The notes below the pieces were generated by a model that worked only from the letters and a program-made list of their open reading frames with translations, searched no databases and was not told where the DNA came from. A program made the translations under genes and the position numbers. From Thomasclavelia sp047249845 (GTDB lineage Bacteria; Bacillota_I; Bacilli_A; Erysipelotrichales; Coprobacillaceae): DNA of 64,000 nt. Of this stretch, positions 54,236 to 63,729 are shown one piece after another; the stretch's first letter is position 1; each line of letters opens with the position of its first letter. The stretch is from contig NZ_JBKTWO010000008.1 of assembly GCF_047249845.1 (NCBI RefSeq), positions 1-64,000 of the forward strand, written 5' to 3'.

Positions 54236-55474
54236 ATGAACATAATTGTCCAAAAATTTGGTGGAACTTCTACTCGTTCAAGAGAATCACGTTCAACTAT
54301 GTATAACAATATTATCCGTGAGATTAACAACGGAAATAAAGTAGTAGCTGTTGTATCTGCTATGGGACGTTATGATGATCCCTATGCAACTGATACCCTA
54401 CTATCAATCGTTAATACAAAACAATTGACTGATGAAGAAATTGATCGCTTAACTAGTATAGGAGAAACTATTTCTACTCTAGTATGTAAAAGTGAATTGG
54501 CTACGTTAGGTTATCGCGCAGCTACCATTACTAACTCTGAATTAGGTATTGTTACTGATTCAACCTTTAACAATGCTACTATTAACAAAGTAGAAGGAAA
54601 AGATATTCTTGAAAAATTAAAATATGCTGATATTGTTTTCTGTCCAGGTTTTCAAGGTCATTCAGTACATGGTAAGATTACTACCCTTGGCCGTGGTGGA
54701 AGTGATTTATCAGCAGTAGCTATCGGTGTAGCTATCGATGCTAGCGAAATCGAGATATATAGTGATGTTAATGGTATCTATACTGCTGATCCTAGATTAG
54801 TACCTGATGCTATTAAATTAGATTGTATCAGCTATGCTGAAATGTTAGAATTAGCTAAAAATGGTGCAAAAGTTTTAAATCACCGTTGTGTTCAGTTAGC
54901 TGCTAGTCATAATATTGCCATTCACGCCCGTTCGTCTTTTGAAGACATAAACGGAACATATGTTATAGGAGATGATCGCATTATGAAAGAAAACTTAAAT
55001 CAATTAATTATTTCTGGTATTACTGGTTCCCAAAATGAAGCACGTGTTACATTAGTAAAAGTCGATGCAACAAACAATAGTGCTGGCAGTTTATTTGAAA
55101 AAATTGCTGATGCTGGTGTTAATGTCAATGTCTTTAATCAGGCTTTAGTTGGTGGTGGAAAAATGGATATTTCATTAGTAATTAGTGATGTTGATGTTCC
55201 AACTGTAGTTGATATTATCAATGATTTAAAACCACAATTAAATGCTGATAGAATTATTGTACGTGGTAACATTGGCAAAGTTTCAGTTATTGGTGTTGGA
55301 ATCAAAAATAATCGTGGAATGTTCCAAAAAGCATATAATACATTGAATAATAATAATATTAATGTAGAAATGACATCTTGTTCAGAAATTAATATTTCTT
55401 GTTATATTGATCGTGATGATGTAAAAAGAGCACAAATTTTATTACATGAAGCTTTTTTAGGAAGGGAAGGATAA
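54236..55474 (+). CDS. lysC: Aspartate kinase
   Basis: 412 residues, monofunctional aspartokinase. KFGGTSTRS at the start, LGRGGSDLSAVAIGVAIDAS, and EIYSDVNGIYTADPRLVPDA in the kinase domain (1-250). Two ACT domains follow (about 260-330, GITGSQNEARVTLVKV; and 335-410, VSVIGVGIKNNRGMF). It starts the aspartate pathway by phosphorylating Asp with ATP; the ACT domains bind lysine and/or threonine. The ATG comes one nt after the hom stop and asd follows by 3 nt, so the three are translationally linked. The grouping with hom suggests the threonine-branch isozyme. Confidence 0.96.
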   Translation: MNIIVQKFGGTSTRSRESRSTMYNNIIREINNGNKVVAVVSAMGRYDDPYATDTLLSIVNTKQLTDEEIDRLTSIGETISTLVCKSELATLGYRAATITNSELGIVTDSTFNNATINKVEGKDILEKLKYADIVFCPGFQGHSVHGKITTLGRGGSDLSAVAIGVAIDASEIEIYSDVNGIYTADPRLVPDAIKLDCISYAEMLELAKNGAKVLNHRCVQLAASHNIAIHARSSFEDINGTYVIGDDRIMKENLNQLIISGITGSQNEARVTLVKVDATNNSAGSLFEKIADAGVNVNVFNQALVGGGKMDISLVISDVDVPTVVDIINDLKPQLNADRIIVRGNIGKVSVIGVGIKNNRGMFQKAYNTLNNNNINVEMTSCSEINISCYIDRDDVKRAQILLHEAFLGREG

Positions 55475-55477
55475 AAA

Positions 55478-56512
55478 ATGAAAAAATATAAAGTTGCTAT
55501 AGTTGGAGCTACTGGAGCAGTAGGAAGAGAAATGCTTAGATGTATTTTTCAATTTAATTTTCCATTTGAAAGTATTAAATTATTAGCATCTACTCGCAGT
55601 GCAGGAAAAGTAATTGAATTTGAAGATCATAAATTTACTGTAGAAGAATTAACTGAAAATAGTTTTGAAGAAATTGATGTAGCATTTTGGTCAGCAGGAG
55701 GAAGTATTTCTGAAAAATATGTCCCTTATGCCATTAAGGCTGGTTGTATCAATATTGATAATACAAGCCATTTTAGAATGGACCCTAATGTTCCATTAGT
55801 AGTGCCAGAAGTAAATGGCGAAGCTTTAAGAAATCATAAAGGAATTATCGCTAACCCTAACTGCACTACTATTCAAATGGTCAGTGCTTTAAATCGTTTA
55901 AATGAATATTTTGATATTGAACGAATTATTGTTTCTACCTATCAAGCAGTTTCTGGCGCTGGTGTTGCAGGAATGGAAGAATTATATCGTCAATCCCAAG
56001 AAATTTTAGATGGTAAAGAACCCGTTGCTAAAACACTACCATGTGCAGGTGATAAAAAACATTTTCCAATTGCTTTCAACTGTATTCCACAAGTTGATAA
56101 ATTTGATTTAGATAATCATTTCTCTAAAGAGGAAATGAAGATGGTTAACGAAACTAAAAAAATCTTTAATAAAGATATAAAAGTTAACGCTACATGCGTA
56201 CGTGTTCCTGTACTTCGTGGACATTCTGAATCTGTATATATAGAAACCAAAAAGCCTATTGATATTGATAAAGTATTTGAATTATTAAATAATTCTACTG
56301 GTGTAGAATTATATGATGATCTTGAAAATCAAATCTATCCAATGGCAAACTTATTTGTTGGTGATGAATTAGTACATGTTGGACGCATTCGTAAAGATTT
56401 AGATAATCCTAATGGATTAAGTCTGTGGATAGTAGCTGATCAATTAATGAAAGGTGCTGCATATAATTCTGTTGATATTGGGCTAAAAATGATTGAAATG
56501 GATTTAATATAA
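55478..56512 (+). CDS. asd: Aspartate-semialdehyde dehydrogenase
   Basis: 344 residues, the usual length. NADP loop VAIVGATGAVGREMLRC, catalytic Cys in NPNCTTIQM (near 129), YQAVSGAGVAGMEEL, and the His-containing VPVLRGHSESVYIE. It reduces aspartyl phosphate to aspartate semialdehyde, the step between LysC and Hom, so this operon encodes the whole route from aspartate to homoserine. It also feeds lysine and peptidoglycan precursor synthesis. Last gene, followed by a bidirectional terminator at 56518. Confidence 0.98.
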   Translation: MKKYKVAIVGATGAVGREMLRCIFQFNFPFESIKLLASTRSAGKVIEFEDHKFTVEELTENSFEEIDVAFWSAGGSISEKYVPYAIKAGCINIDNTSHFRMDPNVPLVVPEVNGEALRNHKGIIANPNCTTIQMVSALNRLNEYFDIERIIVSTYQAVSGAGVAGMEELYRQSQEILDGKEPVAKTLPCAGDKKHFPIAFNCIPQVDKFDLDNHFSKEEMKMVNETKKIFNKDIKVNATCVRVPVLRGHSESVYIETKKPIDIDKVFELLNNSTGVELYDDLENQIYPMANLFVGDELVHVGRIRKDLDNPNGLSLWIVADQLMKGAAYNSVDIGLKMIEMDLI

Positions 56513-56517
56513 TATTT

Positions 56518-56551
56518 AAAAGGAACTTTGAATATAATCAAAGTTCCTTTT
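56518..56551. terminator. Bidirectional terminator between asd and the GGDEF-EAL gene
   Basis: AAAAGGAACTTTGA at 56518-56531 and TCAAAGTTCCTTTT at 56538-56551 form a perfect 14-bp stem with a 6-nt loop. The convergent gene ends inside it. Confidence 0.92.
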
Positions 56552-58742
56552 ATTGTGCATTATCCTCATTAATAATAATTAACTTTTCAAATTCTTTTAA
56601 TAACATTGGTTTATAGTAATAATAACCTTGTATAAAATCACAATTATGCTCTACTAAAAAGTCTTTTTGTTCTACTGTTTCCACACCTTCAGCAACAACT
56701 TCAAGATTTAACTTATGACATAATTCTATTACTTCTTCAATAATTATATGACCTCGAGCATGAGAATAGTCATTAGTTCTAAAGAATTCCTGATCTATCT
56801 TTACTACATCAATAGGTAAATCTTTTAATATATTTAAAGATGAATATCCACTTCCAAAATCATCTAAAGCAACTTTAAAGTCATACTTTTTTAATTTCTT
56901 TAATATTTTAATCAATTCTTCCTTATGATTAAGAGCTGTTGTTTCAGTAATTTCAATTTCAACTTGTTTAGGATCCACTTTACATTCCTTAACTAAATTA
57001 ATTAATTTAGTTACATATCCCTCATTAAATATATATGTTCTTGAAACATTAATCGAAATATTAATTTTAATACCAAATCTAATATTCCAATCATAAATCT
57101 GTTTCAATGCCTTTTTAAAAATATAAAAATCCAAACTTTCTAACATCCCATTTTTTTCATAAACCGGTATGAAATCACCAGGTGAAATGATATTATACTT
57201 TGGATGATGCCATCTAGTTAAAATTTCACCAGAATTAACTCTTCCGGTTTTAAGATTAACTTTAGGTTGAATATATGCTTTAAAATGTTCTGCTTGTAAT
57301 GAATTATTAAATTCTTTTTCTATCTGCAAATCATAAAGCTCTTTTTGAAAAACCTCTTCTTGATAAAAACTCACATCATCTTTTGATAGACGTTTTAAAT
57401 CATTACTAGTATATTGTGTCTTTTTAAAAGCCAGATTAATATCAATATCATCTTCTAAAATTTCATAAACCCCAAAGTGAAAATAAAATGGAGATGTAAT
57501 GTATTCTTTAGAAAATTCACTTCTGATATAATTTGCCAATTCAAATAATCGTTTTTTTATTAGATTTATACTATCATTATGAAATAAAATCACAAAATGA
57601 TCACCAGATTGTCGACAACAAAACTCATTATTTTGACATCTTTCATTTATACAAATGATAATTTGTTTTAATAACTTATTTGCAATTTCCTCACCATAAA
57701 TCTCATTAAACCATTTAAACCCTTTGATATCACAATTGATTAAAATATACTTAGATAAGTGATTGACTTTTTGGCAATACTCTATAAAACGATGATAGTT
57801 ATAATGATTTGTTATCTCATCTTCATATGCTAATTTAGTAATTTGAAGTTTATTTTTACCTTGAACAAAATAAAAATAAGCAACTATGATTGCACTACCA
57901 AAACCGATTACAATCCAAATTATATAAGCAGTTTGAATAAAATTTTGAAACTCTTTAGTTACTGTTTCTTTTGGAAAAACAGAAGCTACTAACCAATCAT
58001 TATTTTTAATATTTGAATAAACTAAATAATTGAGAGTATTATCCTCATCTTTAAAATTAATAATCCCCTCACCTTTAATATCAATGTCTTTAAGTCTAAC
58101 TCCTTTTAAAGACTCAATATTAGTAAAATTTTTAAATTGTTTATTACTTAAAACAATATCTCCTTCTTCATTAAAAATAAAAGAATACCCCTCATCATTA
58201 TAAGTAGCAGATGATAATATACTAGATAATTTATCAGTATAAAAAGTAGCAAATAAAACTCCACTAACTTCGCCCTGTTTATAAATTGGTACAGAATAAA
58301 CATTAATTGCCTCACCATCAGTATAATCCGTAATACTCTTTGATGTAACTGTTTTACCATTTAAAGAATCTTTATAGTATTGACGATCTGATATATTAAA
58401 ATTTTGTTGATCAGAAGCAATAACATTTCCTTGTAAGTCAGCAATTCCAAAACGTTTTACCCCATCTCTTTGAGCTAACTGGTTTAGATAATCAAGTAAA
58501 GATTCTTGTGAAATATCATCTTGTTGAATAATTAAACTAATCGTATTTAATTGTGTTAAATTCTCATTAATTCTATTTTTAATAGCTTTAGCAGTTTGAT
58601 TTGTTAAATCATTTAAATACTCATCAGTCTCACTATATAAATTAGTTGATAAATCATTTATATATAGAGTTGCTATAGTTCCAAAAAGAACTAACAAAAT
58701 AATTGCCACAATAATTGATTTTTTAATTATCACATTTTTCAT
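56550..58742 (-). CDS. Membrane c-di-GMP phosphodiesterase: dCACHE, degenerate GGDEF, EAL
   Basis: 730 residues from the ATG at 58742, preceded by GGTGA; a GTG at 58754 is less well placed. Membrane segments at about 6-25 and 275-295 enclose an extracellular dCACHE domain. The GGDEF domain (about 300-455) has SGDHF in place of GGDEF and no RxxD, so it should be inactive but may bind GTP. The EAL domain (about 475-725) has SGEILTRW in place of EAL, then SINVS, ITETTAL, ALDDFGSGYSS, VVKIDQEF, VVAEGVETVEQ and QGYYYYKPM. All catalytic Glu/Asp/Lys/Asn positions remain, so it probably degrades c-di-GMP to pGpG. Monocistronic, with terminators on both sides. Confidence 0.92.
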   Translation of the reverse strand: MKNVIIKKSIIVAIILLVLFGTIATLYINDLSTNLYSETDEYLNDLTNQTAKAIKNRINENLTQLNTISLIIQQDDISQESLLDYLNQLAQRDGVKRFGIADLQGNVIASDQQNFNISDRQYYKDSLNGKTVTSKSITDYTDGEAINVYSVPIYKQGEVSGVLFATFYTDKLSSILSSATYNDEGYSFIFNEEGDIVLSNKQFKNFTNIESLKGVRLKDIDIKGEGIINFKDEDNTLNYLVYSNIKNNDWLVASVFPKETVTKEFQNFIQTAYIIWIVIGFGSAIIVAYFYFVQGKNKLQITKLAYEDEITNHYNYHRFIEYCQKVNHLSKYILINCDIKGFKWFNEIYGEEIANKLLKQIIICINERCQNNEFCCRQSGDHFVILFHNDSINLIKKRLFELANYIRSEFSKEYITSPFYFHFGVYEILEDDIDINLAFKKTQYTSNDLKRLSKDDVSFYQEEVFQKELYDLQIEKEFNNSLQAEHFKAYIQPKVNLKTGRVNSGEILTRWHHPKYNIISPGDFIPVYEKNGMLESLDFYIFKKALKQIYDWNIRFGIKINISINVSRTYIFNEGYVTKLINLVKECKVDPKQVEIEITETTALNHKEELIKILKKLKKYDFKVALDDFGSGYSSLNILKDLPIDVVKIDQEFFRTNDYSHARGHIIIEEVIELCHKLNLEVVAEGVETVEQKDFLVEHNCDFIQGYYYYKPMLLKEFEKLIIINEDNAQ

Positions 58743-58790
58743 TATCTTCACCACTCTTTGTTCTATTATATCAAGAAAAACCTTAAAATA

Positions 58791-58836
58791 AAAAGACTAT
58801 AGCCATAAATAAATTAATTTATCATATTTTGGCTAT
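58791..58836 (-). terminator. Terminator of the thiol-redox operon
   Basis: ATAGCCA at 58799-58805 pairs with TGGCTAT at 58830-58836, with further A-T pairing inside. Ts follow on the minus strand, 10 nt after the HxlR stop. Confidence 0.7.
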
Positions 58837-58845
58837 AATCTATTA

Positions 58846-59283
58846 TTACTTAACAGCAATTTTTAAATCTTCTTTATTTATAATTTCACCACATCTCTTA
58901 CAACGATAGACAATTTCAACTTCACCTGCACAGTCATCATGACTAATGCACTTATAACTTTTATCTAAATGATGATCACCCCAAATAATTAAAGCATTAT
59001 ATATATCATCAAGATCTACACTTTTAGGAGTTAAATGATACTGATAACGGGGAGGATGTTTTGAATACAATTCACATTGTAATAAATCATCTTGACAAAG
59101 TTCCTTAAGTCGATTTGATAGTAAATTTGTAGGTATCCCAGGTAATGATTCATGAATATCTTTGTAAGTATGCTTATTTTCTTTAACTGCATGCAATATT
59201 AATAAAGTCCATTTATCACCAATTATGTTTAGTGTTTGAGCAATATTACAACAAATATCATATTGTTTTTTCAATTTATTCAC
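58846..59283 (-). CDS. HxlR-family transcription regulator with C-terminal zinc ribbon
   Basis: 145 residues. The winged-helix HxlR domain (about 10-105) has LNIIGDKWTLLILHAV, LPGIPTNLLSNRLKEL and YQYHLTPKSVDL. The C-terminal 40 residues have Cys-x-N-Cys pairs (HDDCAGEVEI, YRCKRCGE) typical of a small zinc ribbon. N-terminal Cys residues (ICCNIA) are common redox sensors in this family (compare YodB/HypR). It is last in a four-gene operon of disulfide-handling proteins and is probably their thiol-stress regulator. A palindrome in the operon promoter at 62134 may be its site. Confidence 0.88.
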   Translation of the reverse strand: MNKLKKQYDICCNIAQTLNIIGDKWTLLILHAVKENKHTYKDIHESLPGIPTNLLSNRLKELCQDDLLQCELYSKHPPRYQYHLTPKSVDLDDIYNALIIWGDHHLDKSYKCISHDDCAGEVEIVYRCKRCGEIINKEDLKIAVK

Positions 59284-59295
59284 CTCAATTATATA

Positions 59296-60441
59296 TTACT
59301 TCCCTTTTAGGGTACGGTCAATAATATTTTCCATCATATCACTTGTCAACTGTCCCACAACAGAACCATATTTATCACCATCACGATCAAGCATATAGGT
59401 AGTTGGCAAACTAGTAATTTGATATTCACTACTTAAACGACCATCATCAAAGATAACAGGCATAGTAAAACCTTTTTCCTTTAAAAAGTTTTTAATTCCT
59501 GATTCATCCATCTCTTTGCCTCCCGGCATAACAACTGTTACAACAGCAACATCACCACTATCTTTATATTTTTCATAAAGCTTTTGAATCTCAGGCATCT
59601 CTCTTTGGCAGGGAGGACACCAAGTTGCCCAAAAATTCAAGAATACTACTTTACCACGATAATCTGATAAACTAATTTGTTTTCCATCCTGATCTAATAA
59701 AGTATTATTATCAACGGATTTAGCGGCTTGATTAGTTGATACCTGATTTTGAGGTGACATATAATTACTTATCGTATTTAGTTTACCACTGAACATCATT
59801 AAACCAAAGATAATCAAAATGATTGCTCCTATTTTAGTTGTATATTTTACAATATTATGATGACTATTCAACCAATTTAAAGCCTTATTTGTAAATAAAC
59901 CTAAAATTAGAAATGGTAATGTAAAACCCAATGCATAAATAATCATTAAAAAATTACTATACCAAAAATCACCTGAACTTGCAGCTAAAATCAAGATTGA
60001 CGATAATGCCGGTCCAATACATGGAGTCCAAGCAAAGCTAAATGTAAACCCCATCACAAAAGCTATCAGCACATTCATTTTATTCCCTGTTTTTAAAGAA
60101 AAACGGAAAGTTCTTTGTAAAAAGTTTATTTTAATAAAACCTAACTGATAAATACCTAATAAAATAATAACTGCTCCACCAATTCGTACAAATAGTGTCA
60201 TATGCTCTTTTAAAAAACCTTGTAATAGATTTATAGATGCATTCATTAAAAATATTGCTAATAATATTCCAAAGATAAAACTGACTGTAAATAATAAAAC
60301 TTTTTTATTTGAATTTCTCTTTTCACTACTATTACCTGCTAAATATCCCATATAAATAGGAATTATCGGTAATACACAAGGTGAAAGAAATGATACTAAC
60401 CCTTCAATAAATACTAATATTAAACTTATATGTGTTGCCAT
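59296..60441 (-). CDS. CcdA-type membrane electron carrier fused to a TlpA-like thioredoxin
   Basis: 381 residues. Residues 1-225 are a six-helix CcdA/DsbD-beta domain with SPCVLPIIPIYMGYLAGN and WTPCIGPALSS, the two membrane Cys that pass electrons outward. Residues about 240-380 are a TlpA/ResA-like thioredoxin fold with WCPPC, ending in GSVVGQLTSDM. Many bacteria encode these as separate genes; here one protein carries reducing power from the cytoplasm to an extracellular thiol domain. It lies one nt after trxA, which can supply the electrons. Possible duties are reduction of exported disulfides or repair of oxidised surface proteins. Confidence 0.93.
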   Translation of the reverse strand: MATHISLILVFIEGLVSFLSPCVLPIIPIYMGYLAGNSSEKRNSNKKVLLFTVSFIFGILLAIFLMNASINLLQGFLKEHMTLFVRIGGAVIILLGIYQLGFIKINFLQRTFRFSLKTGNKMNVLIAFVMGFTFSFAWTPCIGPALSSILILAASSGDFWYSNFLMIIYALGFTLPFLILGLFTNKALNWLNSHHNIVKYTTKIGAIILIIFGLMMFSGKLNTISNYMSPQNQVSTNQAAKSVDNNTLLDQDGKQISLSDYRGKVVFLNFWATWCPPCQREMPEIQKLYEKYKDSGDVAVVTVVMPGGKEMDESGIKNFLKEKGFTMPVIFDDGRLSSEYQITSLPTTYMLDRDGDKYGSVVGQLTSDMMENIIDRTLKGK

Positions 60442-60442
60442 T

Positions 60443-60751
60443 TTAACTTGTGATCATTGCTAATATTTCAGAATATGGAATAAACCCAATTTTTTTATTT
60501 ACAATCTTACTTTCTTTAAATGAAATTAATGTTGGAATTGTTTGGACACTATAAAGAGCTGCGATTTCTGGATATTTATCAACATCTACCTTTATTACTG
60601 TTATATCATCATTTTCTTGGGCTAATTTTTCAATATTTGGTCCAATCATTTTACATGGTCCACACCATGTTGCAAAAAAGTCTACCAATACTTTATCATT
60701 CTTTATTAACTCATCAAATTGTTGTTTATCTGGATATAATACATTACTCAT
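60443..60751 (-). CDS. trxA: Thioredoxin
   Basis: 102 residues, usual size. Active site FFATWCGPCKMIGPN, with the cis-Pro loop QTIPTLISF. It reduces cytoplasmic disulfides and is the natural electron donor to CcdA. It sits between the flavoprotein disulfide oxidoreductase gene (25 nt upstream) and the CcdA-TlpA gene in a redox operon. The ATG at 60751 has AAAGGAG upstream. Another thioredoxin elsewhere may serve general metabolism; this one is likely specialised. Confidence 0.96.
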   Translation of the reverse strand: MSNVLYPDKQQFDELIKNDKVLVDFFATWCGPCKMIGPNIEKLAQENDDITVIKVDVDKYPEIAALYSVQTIPTLISFKESKIVNKKIGFIPYSEILAMITS

Positions 60752-60776
60752 TTTTATATTCTCCTTTTATCTCTTT

Positions 60777-62096
60777 TTATAAATCAAACAAATCATTTAA
60801 AGCTTCAGCCATTGTTGGATGAGTAAAGATTTGATTTTTTAGTACTTTATATGATAAATCATTATTCATTACCATCGTAATTAAATTTATTAGTTCTTCT
60901 GAACGTTCACATAACAAAACACAACCTAGGATTCGTTCTGTTTTTTTATCAATTATTGCTTTTAATAACCCTTCTGCTTTCTTTAAAACATTAGCTTTTG
61001 GAATAGCTGCTGTTAATAATTTAGCTACAATAATATCATGTCCTGATTCCCTAGCTTCTTTTTCACTAAGTCCAATTCTTGAAAAAGTTGGTGAAATAAA
61101 TACTGAATAAGGAATATTACCACGATTTAAAGTTGAACGCTTTTTATCACCAAATAAATAGTCCATTACTATTCTAGAATCATCCAATGAAATATAAGTG
61201 AATTGTAAACCACCTTTTACATCACCTAAAGCAAAAATATGATCCTTTGTTGTTTGTAAATATTCATTAACTATTACTTCTCCTCGTTGATTTACCTCTA
61301 CACCAGCAGCTTTGAGATTTAATTTTTCAGTATTTGCTTTACGACCAGTTGCAATCAAAACACCATCAAAATATTGAGACTCCGATAGATTATAATTAAC
61401 TAGTACACCCTCTCCTTTATTAGATAATTCATTAACATTTGCATTAAATACAAAATGCACACCTTGTTTTTCTAAAATATTTTGAATTTCATCAACAATA
61501 TCTTGATCTTCTCGACTAATTAAACGATCACTACCTTCGAATACAGTCACGTTACTACCATAACGTGCATACATACTAGCAAACTCTAATCCAATATAAC
61601 CACCACCAATGATTGCTAATCTCTGTGGTAAATTATCCAATTTCATTAAACTAGCACTTGTGTATACTTTATCTGTATTTATTATTCCTTTAATTGGAGG
61701 AATTATAGGAGTTGCACCTGTATTAATAAAAATCAAATCTCCAAAAATAATTTTTTCTCCATCTTGAGTATTTATTACAATCTGATGTTCATCAATAAAC
61801 TTTGCAGATGCAGTATAGATATCAACATTTTTTAAATCATTTAATTTAGTATAATTCTTATTTCTTAATTTAGTTATTAATGCTTCTTTATTTACTACAG
61901 CATCATGATAACTATACTTTTCAGCTTGAGTGATTAATGATTTCGACGGTATACACCCTTCATTAATACAAGTTCCTCCATACATTTGATCAGACTTTTC
62001 AATCATTGCTACTTTTTTATTTAACTTAGCCATTTTTGCAGCAATAGTTTTTCCACCTTTACCAAAACCAATAATAATCGCATCATATTTATTCAT
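60777..62096 (-). CDS. Pyridine-nucleotide disulfide oxidoreductase (MerA/Lpd-like flavoprotein)
   Basis: 439 residues. FAD loop IIGFGKGGKTIAAKMAKLNK, the redox disulfide GGTCINEGCIPSKSL, a second Rossmann motif AIIGGGYIGLEFASMYARYG, and IFALGDVKGGLQFTYISLDD. The C-terminal interface has HPTMAEALNDLF. Residue layout is that of class I disulfide oxidoreductases, close to RclA and MerA-like proteins but without a heavy-metal domain. The HPT at the C-terminus in place of HPTxSE still gives the catalytic His. First gene of the redox operon; it could recycle a thiol carrier or act in oxidant or hypochlorite stress. Substrate unknown. Confidence 0.9.
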   Translation of the reverse strand: MNKYDAIIIGFGKGGKTIAAKMAKLNKKVAMIEKSDQMYGGTCINEGCIPSKSLITQAEKYSYHDAVVNKEALITKLRNKNYTKLNDLKNVDIYTASAKFIDEHQIVINTQDGEKIIFGDLIFINTGATPIIPPIKGIINTDKVYTSASLMKLDNLPQRLAIIGGGYIGLEFASMYARYGSNVTVFEGSDRLISREDQDIVDEIQNILEKQGVHFVFNANVNELSNKGEGVLVNYNLSESQYFDGVLIATGRKANTEKLNLKAAGVEVNQRGEVIVNEYLQTTKDHIFALGDVKGGLQFTYISLDDSRIVMDYLFGDKKRSTLNRGNIPYSVFISPTFSRIGLSEKEARESGHDIIVAKLLTAAIPKANVLKKAEGLLKAIIDKKTERILGCVLLCERSEELINLITMVMNNDLSYKVLKNQIFTHPTMAEALNDLFDL

Positions 62097-62123
62097 TTTA
62101 CTTCCTCCGTTCTTTTCATTCTT

Positions 62124-62152
62124 ATAATAGCATAGTAACTTTACTTTATCAA
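62124..62152 (-). promoter_or_regulatory. Promoter of the redox operon with AGTAA/TTACT palindrome
   Basis: Minus strand TTGATA (62152-62147), 17-nt spacer, TATTAT (62129-62124). The spacer holds AGTAA-N2-TTACT (62134-62145), a possible operator for the HxlR protein made by this operon. Confidence 0.6.
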
Positions 62153-62260
62153 GTAATATGATTTAATGAAGTTATTGTTAATAAATATTTAAGAATTATT
62201 TATAATCTTTTATCCGTTTTCTTTTAGATTAACTGTCTATACTAATAACGAGGTGATAAA

Positions 62261-62944
62261 ATGGAAACAATTAAGGAAAATAAAAAACTAATTTATCAAT
62301 TATCTATCGCAATACTTATTATGGCAATAATCTGCCTATTATTATATAAGCCTTTTGAACATTTATTAAATAATCCTGAAACATTAAAAAATCAATTAGA
62401 CCAATTTGGAAATTGGGGCAAATTAATCTTAGCTTTGATTATGGCTTTACAAGTAGTATTTGTCTTTTTACCAGGAGAGATTATTGAAGTTGCATCTGGG
62501 TTTTGTTATGGTACTTTTGAAGGAATGGCCATTTGTTTACTTGGGGCGATTATAGGTACAGTGATTATATATTGGTTTGTTGAAAAATATGGAGTCAGAT
62601 TTGTTAACAAATTTTTTAATCAAGAGAAATTAAATGAAATATCTTTTTTAAAGAAAAAAAAGAATATTGAATTAATACTCTTTATTATTTTTTTTATTCC
62701 TGGTACTCCTAAAGACATACTAACATACTTTGCACCATTTACTCGAGTTAACTTATCTACTTTCTTATTAATTACCACAGTAGCTAGAATACCTTCTGTC
62801 ATAACTAGTACAATTGGTGGTGATGCATTATTTAATCAAAATTATCATTTTACAATAGCAGTCTTTGTAATTACAGGTATTATTTCTATTATTGGTCTTT
62901 TTACATATAAATATTATATTAATCGACAACATAAGAATCTTTAG
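62261..62944 (+). CDS. TVP38/TMEM64 (VTT-domain) membrane protein
   Basis: 227 residues with about six membrane segments. The VTT domain shows VFLPGEIIEVASGFCYGTFE, then LLGAIIGTVIIYWFVEKYG, and FIPGTPKDILTYFAPFTRVN with a final RIPSVITSTIGG. DedA/VTT proteins act in membrane lipid scrambling or membrane-potential homeostasis; the precise substrate is not known. It is divergent from the redox operon and 54 nt before the response regulator, with no clear terminator between. It could be cotranscribed with the two-component genes. The start at 62261 has GAGGTGA. Confidence 0.92.
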   Translation: METIKENKKLIYQLSIAILIMAIICLLLYKPFEHLLNNPETLKNQLDQFGNWGKLILALIMALQVVFVFLPGEIIEVASGFCYGTFEGMAICLLGAIIGTVIIYWFVEKYGVRFVNKFFNQEKLNEISFLKKKKNIELILFIIFFIPGTPKDILTYFAPFTRVNLSTFLLITTVARIPSVITSTIGGDALFNQNYHFTIAVFVITGIISIIGLFTYKYYINRQHKNL

Positions 62945-63016
62945 AAAATCTTTTGATTTCATTTCTGTTATTCTTAAACCTAATCGCTTATAATTAATAT
63001 GAAAGAAGGTAAAAGA

Positions 63017-63721
63017 ATGAATCAAGATAATATTTTAATTGTAGAAGATGAAATTGAAATTGCTAAAGCGATTGAAATATATTTGAAATCTCAAGGTTAC
63101 AATGTATTTATAGCAAATAATGGATTAGCTGGTTTAAATATAATTGAACAGTATGAAATTCATTTAGCCATTGTTGATATTATGATGCCAGTAATGGACG
63201 GGATTGAAATGACAATGAAAGTTCGAGAAAATCATGACTTTCCAATTATTTTTTTATCAGCCAAATCAGAAGATATTGATAAAATAACTGGATTAAATAT
63301 AGGGGGAGATGATTATGTAACTAAGCCCTTTGTTCCAATGGAACTTTTAGCTCGAGTATCTTCACAATTACGTCGCTATCATAAGTATTTAAATATGATT
63401 GACAAAAAGCAAGAAGAAAGTAACAAGTATATTGTGGGTGGCTTAGGGCTAGATCTAGATACTAAAGAAGTTACTGTTGATGGAAAATTAGTAAAAGTAA
63501 CACCTATTGAACTAAAAATTTTAGAGTTATTGATGGAAAAACCTGGTCGTGTCTTTTCTAGTGAACAAATATATGAAAATGTTTGGAATGAAGCAGCTAT
63601 TAACACAGAAACAGTTATGGTCCACGTCCGTAATCTAAGAGAAAAAATTGAAATCACGCCTAGTAATCCTCAATATTTAAAAGTTGTTTGGGGTGTTGGG
63701 TATAAGATTGAAAAACAGTAG
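63017..63721 (+). CDS. OmpR/PhoB-family response regulator
   Basis: 234 residues from the ATG at 63017, with GAAGG seven nt upstream; a six-codon longer start at 62999 overlaps that site. Receiver domain 1-120: VEDEIEIAKA, VDIMMPVMDGIEM with the phospho-acceptor Asp near 53, FLSAKS and VTKPF. Winged helix 135-232: VTPIELKILELLMEKPGRVF, and NTETVMVHVRNLREKIE. It likely pairs with the histidine kinase that starts 9 nt later. A VanR/SaeR-like group is possible; the signal is unknown. Confidence 0.96.
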   Translation: MNQDNILIVEDEIEIAKAIEIYLKSQGYNVFIANNGLAGLNIIEQYEIHLAIVDIMMPVMDGIEMTMKVRENHDFPIIFLSAKSEDIDKITGLNIGGDDYVTKPFVPMELLARVSSQLRRYHKYLNMIDKKQEESNKYIVGGLGLDLDTKEVTVDGKLVKVTPIELKILELLMEKPGRVFSSEQIYENVWNEAAINTETVMVHVRNLREKIEITPSNPQYLKVVWGVGYKIEKQ

Positions 63722-63729
63722 GTGATAAA

